From: Novosphingobium sp. G106
GTDB lineage: Bacteria > Pseudomonadota > Alphaproteobacteria > Sphingomonadales > Sphingomonadaceae
Assembly: GCF_019075875.1 (NCBI RefSeq)
Contig: NZ_JAHOOZ010000001.1
Span: forward strand, 4,464,001-4,528,000
DNA length: 64,000 nucleotides
Direction: 5' to 3'
In this document: positions 17,712 through 25,822 of the stretch, one piece after another
Position numbering within the stretch: the stretch's first letter is position 1
Layout of the letters: every line of letters starts with the position of its first letter
The notes under the pieces: model-generated
Seen by the model: only the letters and a program-made list of their open reading frames with translations
Databases searched by the model: none
What the model was told of the DNA's origin: nothing
Position numbers and translations under genes: made by a program

Positions 17712-19652
17712 TCAGCGCACGACGATACGTGCCCGCGCCAGGTTGAGCACACGGGCGTAGGGCGTGGACGGATCGCTCTCGCGCTGCGCTGCGACGCGTA
17801 GCACGGCGAAGTAGGTGCCGGGGCGGGCATAGGCATGGCGGGCGGTGAGCTCGATCCGTTCCTGCGGCGCGCCGATCGTGGCCGCGGTGAACGTGCCGGT
17901 GCCCTCGAAATCCCATTCCGCCGCGACGATCTTGCCGGTGCCCGGCGGGGCTTCGATCGACGCGGTCAGGCCGACCGCTTCGCCCGCCGCGACCTCGGCT
18001 CGCTCGCCGCCTTTCGCACGCAGCTCGACGACAGGCTGCACACCGCCCCGCGCCGCTGCGCTGGGCGGGACGACGATCTGCGAGTCGGTCACCGTGTACT
18101 GGGTCTCGCTCGGTTTCCGGCCGGTCTCCACCCATGTCGCCAGATCGCGCAATGCCTGCTGCAATGCGCCCGAGAAGCTGGCGACCTGCGTGCGCTGGAG
18201 CGCGTCGAGCGGGTTCTCGTGGTGCGCGCGGTCGACAAACCAGAGCGCGAAGTTGTCGTCGAACCCGTCGCCGAGCGTCTCCTTGACCCGGTCGCGATAC
18301 CAGTCGGCCTGCCAGGCATAGGCATCGATGTCCATCATGGCGGAAAGCATCAGCACCTTGCCGTTGATCGCGCCTTTCAGCACCGATCCGGCGGCGTTCG
18401 AGGTGCCCGTCGGGCCGATCTGCACGGGCCGCTGCGGATAGATCGGCGTGCCGCTCGCATCGCGGAACTGGTTCCAACCGTAATAGTCCTGGGTCGGCGG
18501 CACCTGGTGGCGGTGGTAGGACTGGAGCGCCAGCGCCCATGAGTTGTCGATCCGCACCTTGTCGCCGGCGCGGATGCCGGCGGCCTTGGCTTCGTCGAGC
18601 ACGGCGATCAGGCGGACTGTCTTCCCATCGACGCGATTGATCGGCAGGCTTGCCCCCGCGGATTCCCCGCTTAGCACGACCAGATGCGCGTCCTGGCCGT
18701 TGCCGTCGGGCAGGTCGGCCAGTTCGATCACGTAGGGAGGGCCGCTGACTTCGGCGACGGTGGAATCGAAGCGGAACCGTGCTTTGCCGATCGCGCTTTC
18801 GGGATCGGTGCCGAGATAGCCGGGCTTGCTCCAGAAATCGTCGGCGTAGGTCGGGTCTATCATCGGGATCATGCCCGAGATGTTGGCGAAATATCCGCTG
18901 TCGAGCGTCTCGTGGCGATACCAGCCGCGCGGCGGATAGCCCATCAGCGTGACCTCGCGCAGCGCGCCGGCTTCTTCCTCGGTCAGCCCGGCATAGGGAT
19001 CGCCGCTGCCGCCCACCTCGACCGCGTCGGCGATCGCGGCGAAGACATCGGGCCGCTGGCGCAGCACGCGCAGCGCGTGCATGCGCACCGTGAACATGCT
19101 GGGGATCGCGTGGTCGCAGCCGGGCACGAAAGGCACGAAGCCGTCCCACACGCCGCTGGTGTTCTCGGCTGCGCCCAGGGTCTGGTAGGCGCCGCCGCTG
19201 CCGCCGAACAGATAGCCCCAGGGGCGGTGCTCGCCGTAAATGTCGGCCGCCACCTTCCGCGAAAACTTGGCGGCCGCAGCGTTGACGCGATAGGCGGCGA
19301 TCGCCGGGTCGAGCCCCGGGTTGCGGAAGACCAGGCCGTTGTTGGTCTGGACGTAATAAGCGCCGCTATCGAGCGTGAAGCCCAGATCGCCGACGGCGAC
19401 GTCGAACTGGATCGGAAACGGCCCGATGTCGGAGCTGACGGCCATCGGATAGGTGTTGTGAAAGAAGCGGCCCTGGTACTGCTCCTGCGGCGGAAAGTAG
19501 AACGAGAACCGCGCGTCGGTGCCTTTGAAGCCGCCGCTGACGTAGCGGTGCGGCACGGGCTCGGTGCGCTGGTCGTCGATGTCGACGAAGGGCTCGGCAT
19601 AATCAGGATCGACCGAATCCGCGGTTACGCGCACCTGGGGCTGGGTTACCAT
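17712..19652 (-). CDS. Large alpha/beta-hydrolase domain protein with C-terminal PKD-like region
   Basis: A 646 aa hydrolase-like protein without an obvious signal peptide. The motif YLFGGSGGAYQTLGAAENT places a nucleophile Ser at about residue 152 (GxSxG), resembling the large alpha/beta-hydrolase-domain family related to tannase/feruloyl esterases. Residues about 560-630 contain VAAEWDFEGTGTFTAATIG and HAYARPGTYFAVLRV, a PKD-like beta-sandwich. The ATG at 19652 follows GGAGAGGACGAG. It heads a unit with the P450 gene and probably cleaves an ester or related bond in the same substrate; that is inference. Confidence 0.8.
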   Translation of the reverse strand: MVTQPQVRVTADSVDPDYAEPFVDIDDQRTEPVPHRYVSGGFKGTDARFSFYFPPQEQYQGRFFHNTYPMAVSSDIGPFPIQFDVAVGDLGFTLDSGAYYVQTNNGLVFRNPGLDPAIAAYRVNAAAAKFSRKVAADIYGEHRPWGYLFGGSGGAYQTLGAAENTSGVWDGFVPFVPGCDHAIPSMFTVRMHALRVLRQRPDVFAAIADAVEVGGSGDPYAGLTEEEAGALREVTLMGYPPRGWYRHETLDSGYFANISGMIPMIDPTYADDFWSKPGYLGTDPESAIGKARFRFDSTVAEVSGPPYVIELADLPDGNGQDAHLVVLSGESAGASLPINRVDGKTVRLIAVLDEAKAAGIRAGDKVRIDNSWALALQSYHRHQVPPTQDYYGWNQFRDASGTPIYPQRPVQIGPTGTSNAAGSVLKGAINGKVLMLSAMMDIDAYAWQADWYRDRVKETLGDGFDDNFALWFVDRAHHENPLDALQRTQVASFSGALQQALRDLATWVETGRKPSETQYTVTDSQIVVPPSAAARGGVQPVVELRAKGGERAEVAAGEAVGLTASIEAPPGTGKIVAAEWDFEGTGTFTAATIGAPQERIELTARHAYARPGTYFAVLRVAAQRESDPSTPYARVLNLARARIVVR

Positions 19653-19682
19653 CTCGTCCTCTCCGTCGGCTATGTTTCCAAC

Positions 19683-19698
19683 TGATAACATACTGCAG
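19683..19698. promoter_or_regulatory. Operator-like motif before the hydrolase gene
   Basis: The reverse strand reads CTGCAGTATGTTATCA. It shares CAGTATGT and the ATCA end with the palindrome before P450, with one extra T, and lies 31 bp upstream of the hydrolase start and 81 bp before the divergent LLM gene. Confidence 0.45.
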
Positions 19699-19778
19699 TC
19701 GGGCCTTGTCAACGGATTCGACTTGATGCCTGCCTCGGCCCGCCTCAAGATCGGCGAAACTGCATCTGGGAGATTGAG

Positions 19779-20639
19779 ATGAGCGTTCCCCCCGTCGGCC
19801 GTATCGGCATCTGGTCGCTGGAACTGCGCTTCGGCGATCCGGGCGAGTCCGCCGAAGCCGCGGCCGAGCTCGACGAACTGGGCTTTGGCGCGATCTGGTT
19901 TCCCGGCGGCGTCGGCGGTGACGTCACCGGCGATTTCAGCCGGCTGCTGAACGCGACCAAGCGTGCGACGCTCGCCACGGGCATCATCAACGTCTGGAAG
20001 CACGAGCCGGCCGAGATTGCCGACTGGTTCAACGGCCTGTCCGATGTGCACAAGGCGCGTGCGCTGCTCGGCATCGGCATCAGCCACGGGCCGCTTATCG
20101 GCGAGGCCTGGGGCAAGCCGATCCCGGTAACGCGCGACTGGGTAGAGAAGCTGACCGCGCTGGGCGTCCCCGGGGACAACCAGTGCCTCGCCGCGCTCGG
20201 GCCGAAGATGGTCGCGCTGTCGGGCGAGCGCACTGCCGGCGCGCACCCCTATCTCGTCACGCCAGAGCACAGCCGGATCGCGCGCGAAATCCTCGGGCCG
20301 GGCAAATTGGTCGCGCCCGAGCAGGGCGTCGTGCTCGAAAGCGATCCCACGGTCGCGCGCAATCTGGCACGCGGCGCGGTCGATCACTACCGCGCGCTGC
20401 CGAACTATCGCACGAACTGGCACCGGCTGGGCATCGACGATGCCGACATCGAAGCGATGAGCGACAAGTTCATCGATGCGCTGTTCGCCTGGGGCGGCGT
20501 AGAGCAGATCGCCGCGCGGGTGAAGGAGCACCTCGATGCCGGCGCGAACCACGTCTGCCTGCAGGTTGTGGCGCCACAGGGCCAAGGGATGGCCAATCAG
20601 CGTGCAGCCTGGCGCGAACTCGCCGCTGCGCTGCTCTGA
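19779..20639 (+). CDS. LLM-class (luciferase-like) oxidoreductase
   Basis: Probable flavin- or F420-dependent oxidoreductase with a bacterial luciferase TIM barrel, 286 aa. It starts VGRIGIWSLELRFGDPGES and has LDELGFGAIWFPGG and the barrel segment KARALLGIGISHGPLIGEAWGKP, resembling the TIGR03620 subfamily. GGGAG precedes the ATG. It is divergent from the hydrolase-P450 unit, sharing a 126 bp intergenic region with an operator-like motif. Cofactor choice cannot be decided from sequence alone. Confidence 0.87.
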   Translation: MSVPPVGRIGIWSLELRFGDPGESAEAAAELDELGFGAIWFPGGVGGDVTGDFSRLLNATKRATLATGIINVWKHEPAEIADWFNGLSDVHKARALLGIGISHGPLIGEAWGKPIPVTRDWVEKLTALGVPGDNQCLAALGPKMVALSGERTAGAHPYLVTPEHSRIAREILGPGKLVAPEQGVVLESDPTVARNLARGAVDHYRALPNYRTNWHRLGIDDADIEAMSDKFIDALFAWGGVEQIAARVKEHLDAGANHVCLQVVAPQGQGMANQRAAWRELAAALL

Positions 20640-20692
20640 ATCGGGCCAAGAACGGGGTTGCGCGTGGGCGCTGCGCACCCCAAGTGCAGAGA

Positions 20693-20977
20693 ATGGACGA
20701 AAAACCCAGCAGCGCCGTCAGCCAGGCGGTCGAACGCATCACCGAGCTCGAATCGGAACTGGAGGCATCGGCCGAGGCCACCACGGGCGGCGATCCGCTC
20801 TCCCGGGCGCGTGAGGTCCTGCACCGCTGGGTGGACAGCGTCACCGCCGTGGTCGCAACGCCTGGCGTGGGCCGTGTTGTGCTGATTCACGAGAACGGCA
20901 GCGAATCGCGCATCGCTTCGCCCGACCTGCCGATGCAGCTTTCAGTGCCAGTATCCTGGAGCGACAAAGCGCGCTAA
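20693..20977 (+). CDS. Small hypothetical protein
   Basis: A 94 aa protein 53 bp after the LLM gene. The first 30 residues are charged and helix-like (VSQAVERITELESELEAS), then a helix REVLHRWVDSVTAVV and a short beta-like C-terminus (RVVLIHENGSESRI). A weak purine site (CAGAGA) precedes the ATG. Codon usage matches the neighbours. No family recognised; it could be an accessory subunit or an unrelated orphan. Confidence 0.55.
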   Translation: MDEKPSSAVSQAVERITELESELEASAEATTGGDPLSRAREVLHRWVDSVTAVVATPGVGRVVLIHENGSESRIASPDLPMQLSVPVSWSDKAR

Positions 20978-21085
20978 TCTTCTTCACCGGCCGCATCGCG
21001 CGATGTCGTGATTGCGCATTAGCCAAGCGCTTGCTACGGGACGCTAGATGCCCGGGCGGCGCTCGGCCGGGATGGGAGAATAGCA

Positions 21086-22270
21086 ATGGCTGAAGCCGAT
21101 TTCGACGTTAACCGCCAGTTCGAAGCCGAACCGCGCTTCGCCGACTATACAGTCGATGCCGACGTTCACGTCACCCCGCCGCCCACCTTCTGGGCCGAAT
21201 ACCTTTCGCCCCAGTTCCGCGATCTCGCGCCGAAAGTCGAGCAGGGCGAGGATGCCGACTATATCGTCTTCGAAGGCACCCGCCGCGCGGTGAACCTGAT
21301 GCAGTCGCAGGCCGGCCGCACTTTCGACAAGTACAAGAACTCGGGCAAGCTCAGCGACATGCGCACCGGCGGCTGGATGGTCGGCGCGCGTCTCGAAGAC
21401 ATGGACCGCGACGGTATCGACAAGGCCATCTGCTTCGGCGGCGGGCCGCTGGGCACGGGCAACCTCGACCTCTATCTCGACAGCTTCGACGCGTTCAACC
21501 GCTGGCAGTCGGACTTCTGCGCCGATTCGAACGGCCGCATGTTCGCCTGCGCCTACCTCACCACGGTCGACGTCGACCAGACGATCGCCGGCGTGAAGGC
21601 CGCCAAGGCACGCGGCGATGTCGCGGTGAACCTGCCGGCCTTCCCGCAGTCGCTGAGCCAGTTCACCAAGGAAGGTTCGGTCTGGCAGGCGATGACCGGC
21701 GATCCACACGGCGAGCGCCAGTATCGCGATCCCGAGTTCGACAAGCTCTGGGCCACGCTGGTCGATCTCGACATGCCGATGACCTTCCACCTCGGCGCGC
21801 GCACCAGCCGCTTCAAGGATAAGACCAACTTCCTGCCCGACATCCCGATGGGCAAGCCGGCGATGCTCGAGATGATCAACATCATGCTCTATTCGGGCGT
21901 GTTCGATCGCTTCCCGAAGCTCAAGGTCGGCCTGATCGAGAGCGGCGTGGGCTGGATCCCCTGGGCCTGCGAATACATGGACCGCACCTGGGAAATGCAA
22001 CGCCACTGGACCGAGTGCAAGATCCAGCACCCACCCAGCTTCTACTTCGACCAGAACGTCTATGCGTCGTTCATCAGCGATCCGGTCGGCGTCGAGCTGC
22101 GCCACAAGCCGGGCTGCAAGAACATCATGTGGTCGTCGGACTACCCGCACTCCGAGACCACCTTCCCGCATTCGCACAAGGTGATCGCGCAGAACTTCGC
22201 GGGCGTGCCCAAGGCCGAGATGGACTGGATCGTCGCCGGCTGCGCCGAGAAGTTCTTCGGCCTGAAGTAA
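21086..22270 (+). CDS. Amidohydrolase family protein (first of a tandem pair)
   Basis: Metal-dependent TIM-barrel hydrolase or decarboxylase of the Amidohydro_2 family, 394 aa. Motifs are DADVHVTPPPTFW near residue 28, TFHLGAR at about 235, KVGLIESGVGWIPW and the late NIMWSSDYPHSETTFP that supplies the metal-binding Asp. The usual HxH is reduced to a single His (DVH), as in several ACMS-decarboxylase-like members. GGGAG precedes the ATG. The next gene is a close paralogue of identical length, so a recent tandem duplication is likely. Substrate unknown. Confidence 0.88.
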   Translation: MAEADFDVNRQFEAEPRFADYTVDADVHVTPPPTFWAEYLSPQFRDLAPKVEQGEDADYIVFEGTRRAVNLMQSQAGRTFDKYKNSGKLSDMRTGGWMVGARLEDMDRDGIDKAICFGGGPLGTGNLDLYLDSFDAFNRWQSDFCADSNGRMFACAYLTTVDVDQTIAGVKAAKARGDVAVNLPAFPQSLSQFTKEGSVWQAMTGDPHGERQYRDPEFDKLWATLVDLDMPMTFHLGARTSRFKDKTNFLPDIPMGKPAMLEMINIMLYSGVFDRFPKLKVGLIESGVGWIPWACEYMDRTWEMQRHWTECKIQHPPSFYFDQNVYASFISDPVGVELRHKPGCKNIMWSSDYPHSETTFPHSHKVIAQNFAGVPKAEMDWIVAGCAEKFFGLK

Positions 22271-22289
22271 GCATCGCTTCCGGAACGGC

Positions 22290-22325
22290 AAAGCCCTCTC
22301 CCGCCCGCGCGGGGGAGGGCTTTCC
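22290..22325 (+). terminator. Terminator between the tandem amidohydrolase genes
   Basis: A strong hairpin, AAGCCCTCTCCCGC paired with GCGGGGGAGGGCTT and ending in TTT, 20 bp past the first stop. The symmetric A/T flanks could work in both directions. It implies the second gene has its own promoter. Confidence 0.85.
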
Positions 22326-22406
22326 TTTGCGCCCGACCAAGCGTCTGCTACGCTTTCGTTCGAGAGTCGCTCCGCCAAGCACGGGGCACCGAACGGGAGA
22401 CATGCC

Positions 22407-23591
22407 ATGGCCGAAGCCGATGCCAATCGCGAGATCGCCGCGCAGCCGCGCGTCGCCGACTATGTGGTCGACTCCGACGTCCACGTGACGCCGCCGCCGA
22501 CCTTCTGGGCTGAATATCTGTCGCCGCAGTTCCGCGACCGTGCGCCGACCGTTGAATATGATGACGATGCCGACTGGCTGGTGTTCGAAGGGACGCGCAA
22601 GAAGCTGAACCTCATGCAGTCACAGGCCGGCCGCAAGTTCGAGGAGTTCAAGAACGACGGCAAGCTCAGCGACATGCGCGTCGGTGGCCACGTCCTCGCC
22701 GCGCGGCTCGACGACATGGACCGCGACGGCATCGACAAGGGCGTCGTTTTCGGCGGCGGGCCGCTGCACACAGGCGACATGGCGCTCTATCTCGACAGCT
22801 ACGAGGCGTTCAATCGCTGGCAGTCGGACTTCTGCGCCGATTCCAACGGCCGACTTTACGGCGCGGCCTTCCTGCCGACGATCGACGTGGACCTGGCGGT
22901 GCGGATGATGAAGGCGGCGCGCGCACGCGGCGACGTTGCGGTGAACATGCCTGCCTTCCCGCAGACGGCCAAGCATTTCGACAAGGGTTCCACCTCGCTG
23001 ATGGAAGGCCTGATGGGCGATCCCAAGGGCGAGCGGCAGTACCGCGATGCCGAGTTCGATCCGATCTGGAAGACCGCGATCGATCAGAACCTGGCGATCA
23101 CCTTCCACCTCGGCGCGCGCATCGTGCGCTATACCGACCGGACGCATTTCCTGCCTGATCTCTCGGTCAGCAAGACGCCGATGCTCGAGATCATCGCGCC
23201 GATAATCTTCACCGGCCTGTTCGACCGCTTCCCAGACCTGCGCGTCGGCCTGATCGAGAGCGGCTCGGGCTGGATGCCCTGGGCGGCCGAGTACATGGAC
23301 CGCATCTGGCACATGCAGCGCCACTGGACCGGCTGCGACATCAAGCACCAGCCGAGCTATTATTTCGACCAGAACGTCTACTGCTCGTTCATCTCGGACA
23401 AGGTCGGCGTCGCGCTGCGCGATTTTCCGGGTGGCAAGAACCAAATGTGGTCCTCGGATTATCCGCATTCGGAAACCACCTTCCCGCACTCGCATCAGGT
23501 GATCGACGACCACTTCAAGGGCGTATCCGAGGAAGACAAACGCTGGATCCTCGCGGGCTGCGCCGAGAAGTTTTACGGACTGAGCCGTTGA
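22407..23591 (+). CDS. Amidohydrolase family protein (second of a tandem pair)
   Basis: Paralogue of the gene at 21086 with the same length (394 aa) and motif order: DSDVHVTPPPTFW, TFHLGARIV, RVGLIESGSGWMPW, NQMWSSDYPHSETTFP. Differences concentrate around residues 80-130 and 190-215, which could change substrate choice. Its stop overlaps the TTG start of the following dioxygenase (TTGA), so the two are probably translated together. A 16-base element upstream (22337-22352) is shared with the first copy. Confidence 0.88.
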   Translation: MAEADANREIAAQPRVADYVVDSDVHVTPPPTFWAEYLSPQFRDRAPTVEYDDDADWLVFEGTRKKLNLMQSQAGRKFEEFKNDGKLSDMRVGGHVLAARLDDMDRDGIDKGVVFGGGPLHTGDMALYLDSYEAFNRWQSDFCADSNGRLYGAAFLPTIDVDLAVRMMKAARARGDVAVNMPAFPQTAKHFDKGSTSLMEGLMGDPKGERQYRDAEFDPIWKTAIDQNLAITFHLGARIVRYTDRTHFLPDLSVSKTPMLEIIAPIIFTGLFDRFPDLRVGLIESGSGWMPWAAEYMDRIWHMQRHWTGCDIKHQPSYYFDQNVYCSFISDKVGVALRDFPGGKNQMWSSDYPHSETTFPHSHQVIDDHFKGVSEEDKRWILAGCAEKFYGLSR

Positions 23592-24409
23592 GCGAGGTTG
23601 CTGGCAAGTCGGCGCAGCGCCTGACGGGCGCGGTCGGCGCTTTGCTCGAAGGCTACGACCTGCGCCGCGCGCAGGAACCCGGAGAGGTGGAGGAACTGCG
23701 CCGGGCGCTGGCAGACCACGGCGTGATCTTCTTCCGCGGGCAGCGGCTCAGCGACGCGGAGATGGCCACTTTCGTGTCCTGCTTCGGCGAGATCCAGCCG
23801 TCGCGCGCGGGCGGCGAGGCGCATAGCCCAGTCACCACGGGCAATCTCGCGCCGACGCGTTACAGCACTGCGGTCTGGCATGCAGACGTGACCTGGATAC
23901 CGGCGCCGCCGATCGCGACGGCGCTCCGTGCGGTCAGCCTGCCGCCGGTCGGCGGGGACACCTGCTGGCTCGGCACCGAAGCGGCCTACGATGCGCTGTC
24001 GCAGCCCTTTCGCCAGATGCTCGACGGGCTGACCGCGGTCCATTCCATGCGCCCGACGCTTGACCGCGAGCCCGCGCTCGCCGGCTATCTCGACAAAGGT
24101 GCGGCGGTCATGGAGAGCGTTCATCCGGTCATCCGGGTCCATCCGCAGACCGGCCGCAAGAGCCTCTATGTCAACGAATGCTCGACCGTGCGGATCGTCG
24201 AGCTGAGCCCGGGCGAAAGTGCCGGCGTGCTGTCGGTGCTCTTCGCGCACCTGCGCTCGCCGCACTTCGCGCTGCGCTGGCACTGGTCGCCCGACGACGT
24301 CGCCATCTGCGATAACCGCAACACGCAGCATTTCGCCGTGCCCGACTATGCCGAGGAACGGGTGATGCAGCGGGCCCAGTTGGCAGGCGAGGTGCCGGTC
24401 GGGCCTTAG
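23588..24409 (+). CDS. TauD/TfdA-family Fe(II)/2-oxoglutarate dioxygenase
   Basis: A 273 aa oxygenase that would hydroxylate a substrate using 2-oxoglutarate. The iron ligands are visible as WHADVTW (HxD) near residue 98 and the distal His in RNTQHFAVPDY, followed by the 2-oxoglutarate Arg in EERVMQR. TTG at 23588 is the only start giving a full family N-terminus without running into the amidohydrolase; it overlaps that gene's stop. Likely acts in the same pathway. It converges on the esterase gene with overlapping stops. Confidence 0.88.
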   Translation: MSEVAGKSAQRLTGAVGALLEGYDLRRAQEPGEVEELRRALADHGVIFFRGQRLSDAEMATFVSCFGEIQPSRAGGEAHSPVTTGNLAPTRYSTAVWHADVTWIPAPPIATALRAVSLPPVGGDTCWLGTEAAYDALSQPFRQMLDGLTAVHSMRPTLDREPALAGYLDKGAAVMESVHPVIRVHPQTGRKSLYVNECSTVRIVELSPGESAGVLSVLFAHLRSPHFALRWHWSPDDVAICDNRNTQHFAVPDYAEERVMQRAQLAGEVPVGP

Positions 24410-25383
24410 CGGCCGGTCCAGATCCTCTCGCAGAAGCCGCGTACCTCGGTATCGAGCTCGGCTTCCTCGGGCGTGCGGTTGCCGAAGCCGCCGTGCGCCG
24501 CGGCTTCGAGCACGTGGAGGTCCGCCGGCACGCCCGCGGCTCGCAGCTTGCGGTGCAGGCGCACAGCGTTCGACAGGAATACGTCGCGCGTTCCGGCCGT
24601 CAGCAGCGTCGGCGGGAATCCCTTGGTGAAATCGCCGAACAGCGGCGAGACGTAGGGATCGGTCAGGTCGTGCCCGCCGGCATAGAGCAGGTTGGCCTGC
24701 ATCAGGCTGCCCATGCCGTCGATCCCGGCATTGGTGCGGAAGGTATCGCCCGATTCGGTGAGGTCGACTTCGGGCGAGAGCAGTACGACCGCGGCGGGCA
24801 GAGGCAGCCCTTCGTCGCGCGCCTTGAGTACCGTCGCGGCAGCCAGGTTGCCGCCCGCCGAGGCGCCGCCGACGATGATCTCCCTGGGATCGTGGTCGCG
24901 CAGCAGCCGGCGGTAGAAGGCGAGGCAGTCGTCGAGTCCCCTCGGGAACGGATGATCGGGCGGCATGCCATAGTCGGGCGCGACAACGCGCGCGCGGACA
25001 TAGGCGGCGGTGTTGATCGCCATGGCCTTGCAGACCTCGCCCGCACCCATGATCAGCCCGCCGCCGTGGATGTCGAGGAAGATGCGGCGGTCGGAGGGAT
25101 CGACCTCGGCGGGGAGAATGTCGAAGCCGCGCGCATCGCCTTCCTGGATCGGCGTGACCTCAGCCTCGGGTAGCGGCTTGCCCGAGAGGTGCACGTTCAT
25201 GATCATCGCATCGCTCGCGGCGATGCGCCGGCGCCAGCCTTCGGCGTCATCGAGCGGCGGGTCTGCGGGCGTGCCGGCGGGGCGCGGCATCGACAGCCAG
25301 GCCTGCGCCTGCGGGCTCAGGTGCGCCGGCACCGGAATCTCGCGCGCAGGAATCTGCAGCGCTGCGGGTTTGCTCTCGGCCAT
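24406..25383 (-). CDS. Alpha/beta hydrolase, hormone-sensitive-lipase family esterase
   Basis: Carboxylesterase-like enzyme of 325 aa. The oxyanion-hole HGGG lies at residues 106-109 (LDIHGGGLIMG), the nucleophile Ser at about 175 in VGGASAGGN, the acid Asp in TAGTRDVFLS, and the His in EAAAHGGFGN. GGGAGGACAGG precedes the ATG at 25383. It probably hydrolyses short-chain esters or lactones within the local catabolic group. Codon use matches the neighbours. Confidence 0.92.
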   Translation of the reverse strand: MAESKPAALQIPAREIPVPAHLSPQAQAWLSMPRPAGTPADPPLDDAEGWRRRIAASDAMIMNVHLSGKPLPEAEVTPIQEGDARGFDILPAEVDPSDRRIFLDIHGGGLIMGAGEVCKAMAINTAAYVRARVVAPDYGMPPDHPFPRGLDDCLAFYRRLLRDHDPREIIVGGASAGGNLAAATVLKARDEGLPLPAAVVLLSPEVDLTESGDTFRTNAGIDGMGSLMQANLLYAGGHDLTDPYVSPLFGDFTKGFPPTLLTAGTRDVFLSNAVRLHRKLRAAGVPADLHVLEAAAHGGFGNRTPEEAELDTEVRGFCERIWTGR

Positions 25384-25516
25384 CCTGTCCTCCCACATTC
25401 GTGGCGTTTCGCGCAGCATCGACGCAGTTGCATTGGCGCGCAAGCTTGCGGCAAATTCATCGGCAGGTGCAGCTCTCGAAATCGCCGGGGCGCGGCAGAT
25501 GTGCTAGAGACAGGGC

Positions 25517-25822
25517 ATGGTTTGGGATCTCAGAGCTGCATTGCTGCGGAAAGAAGAGTTCGAATCCGCGCGGCTGACCGACTTCGAATTCCGCGAGATG
25601 GTGCGCGCGGTGCGCCTCGTCGCCGCAGAACTGGCGGTCGAGGTCCAGCCAGTACTGCACGAGTTGACCGATCACGGCCTCGATGCGGCATTCGCGCTGC
25701 TCGGCGAAATGGCGGGCCAATTGGCGAGCGAAGTCGAGGCACTCTACCATCAGGCCAAGCCCGAAGCGCGCCGCCAAGTCATCGCCGAGCGCGGTGACCC
25801 GACACCCTATCGGCTTGGTTAG
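25517..25822 (+). CDS. Hypothetical protein, helical
   Basis: A 101 aa predicted all-helical soluble protein (LRKEEFESARLTDFEFREMVRAV and AELAVEVQPVLHEL) of no recognised family. It overlaps the recQ stop by 4 bp, tail to tail. Its acidic, leucine-rich composition is consistent with a real small protein rather than a shadow, but there is no other support. Confidence 0.6.
   Translation: MVWDLRAALLRKEEFESARLTDFEFREMVRAVRLVAAELAVEVQPVLHELTDHGLDAAFALLGEMAGQLASEVEALYHQAKPEARRQVIAERGDPTPYRLG

Noticed and set aside
16333..19149. 938 aa frame joining part of the hydrolase region to P450
   Set aside because: The upstream third is an out-of-frame reading of the hydrolase gene; P450 has its own start at 17613 with a ribosome site.
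17712..20678. 988 aa frame extending the hydrolase into the LLM gene
   Set aside because: The extension is antisense to the LLM oxidoreductase; the hydrolase start at 19652 has a good ribosome binding site and the family N-terminus.
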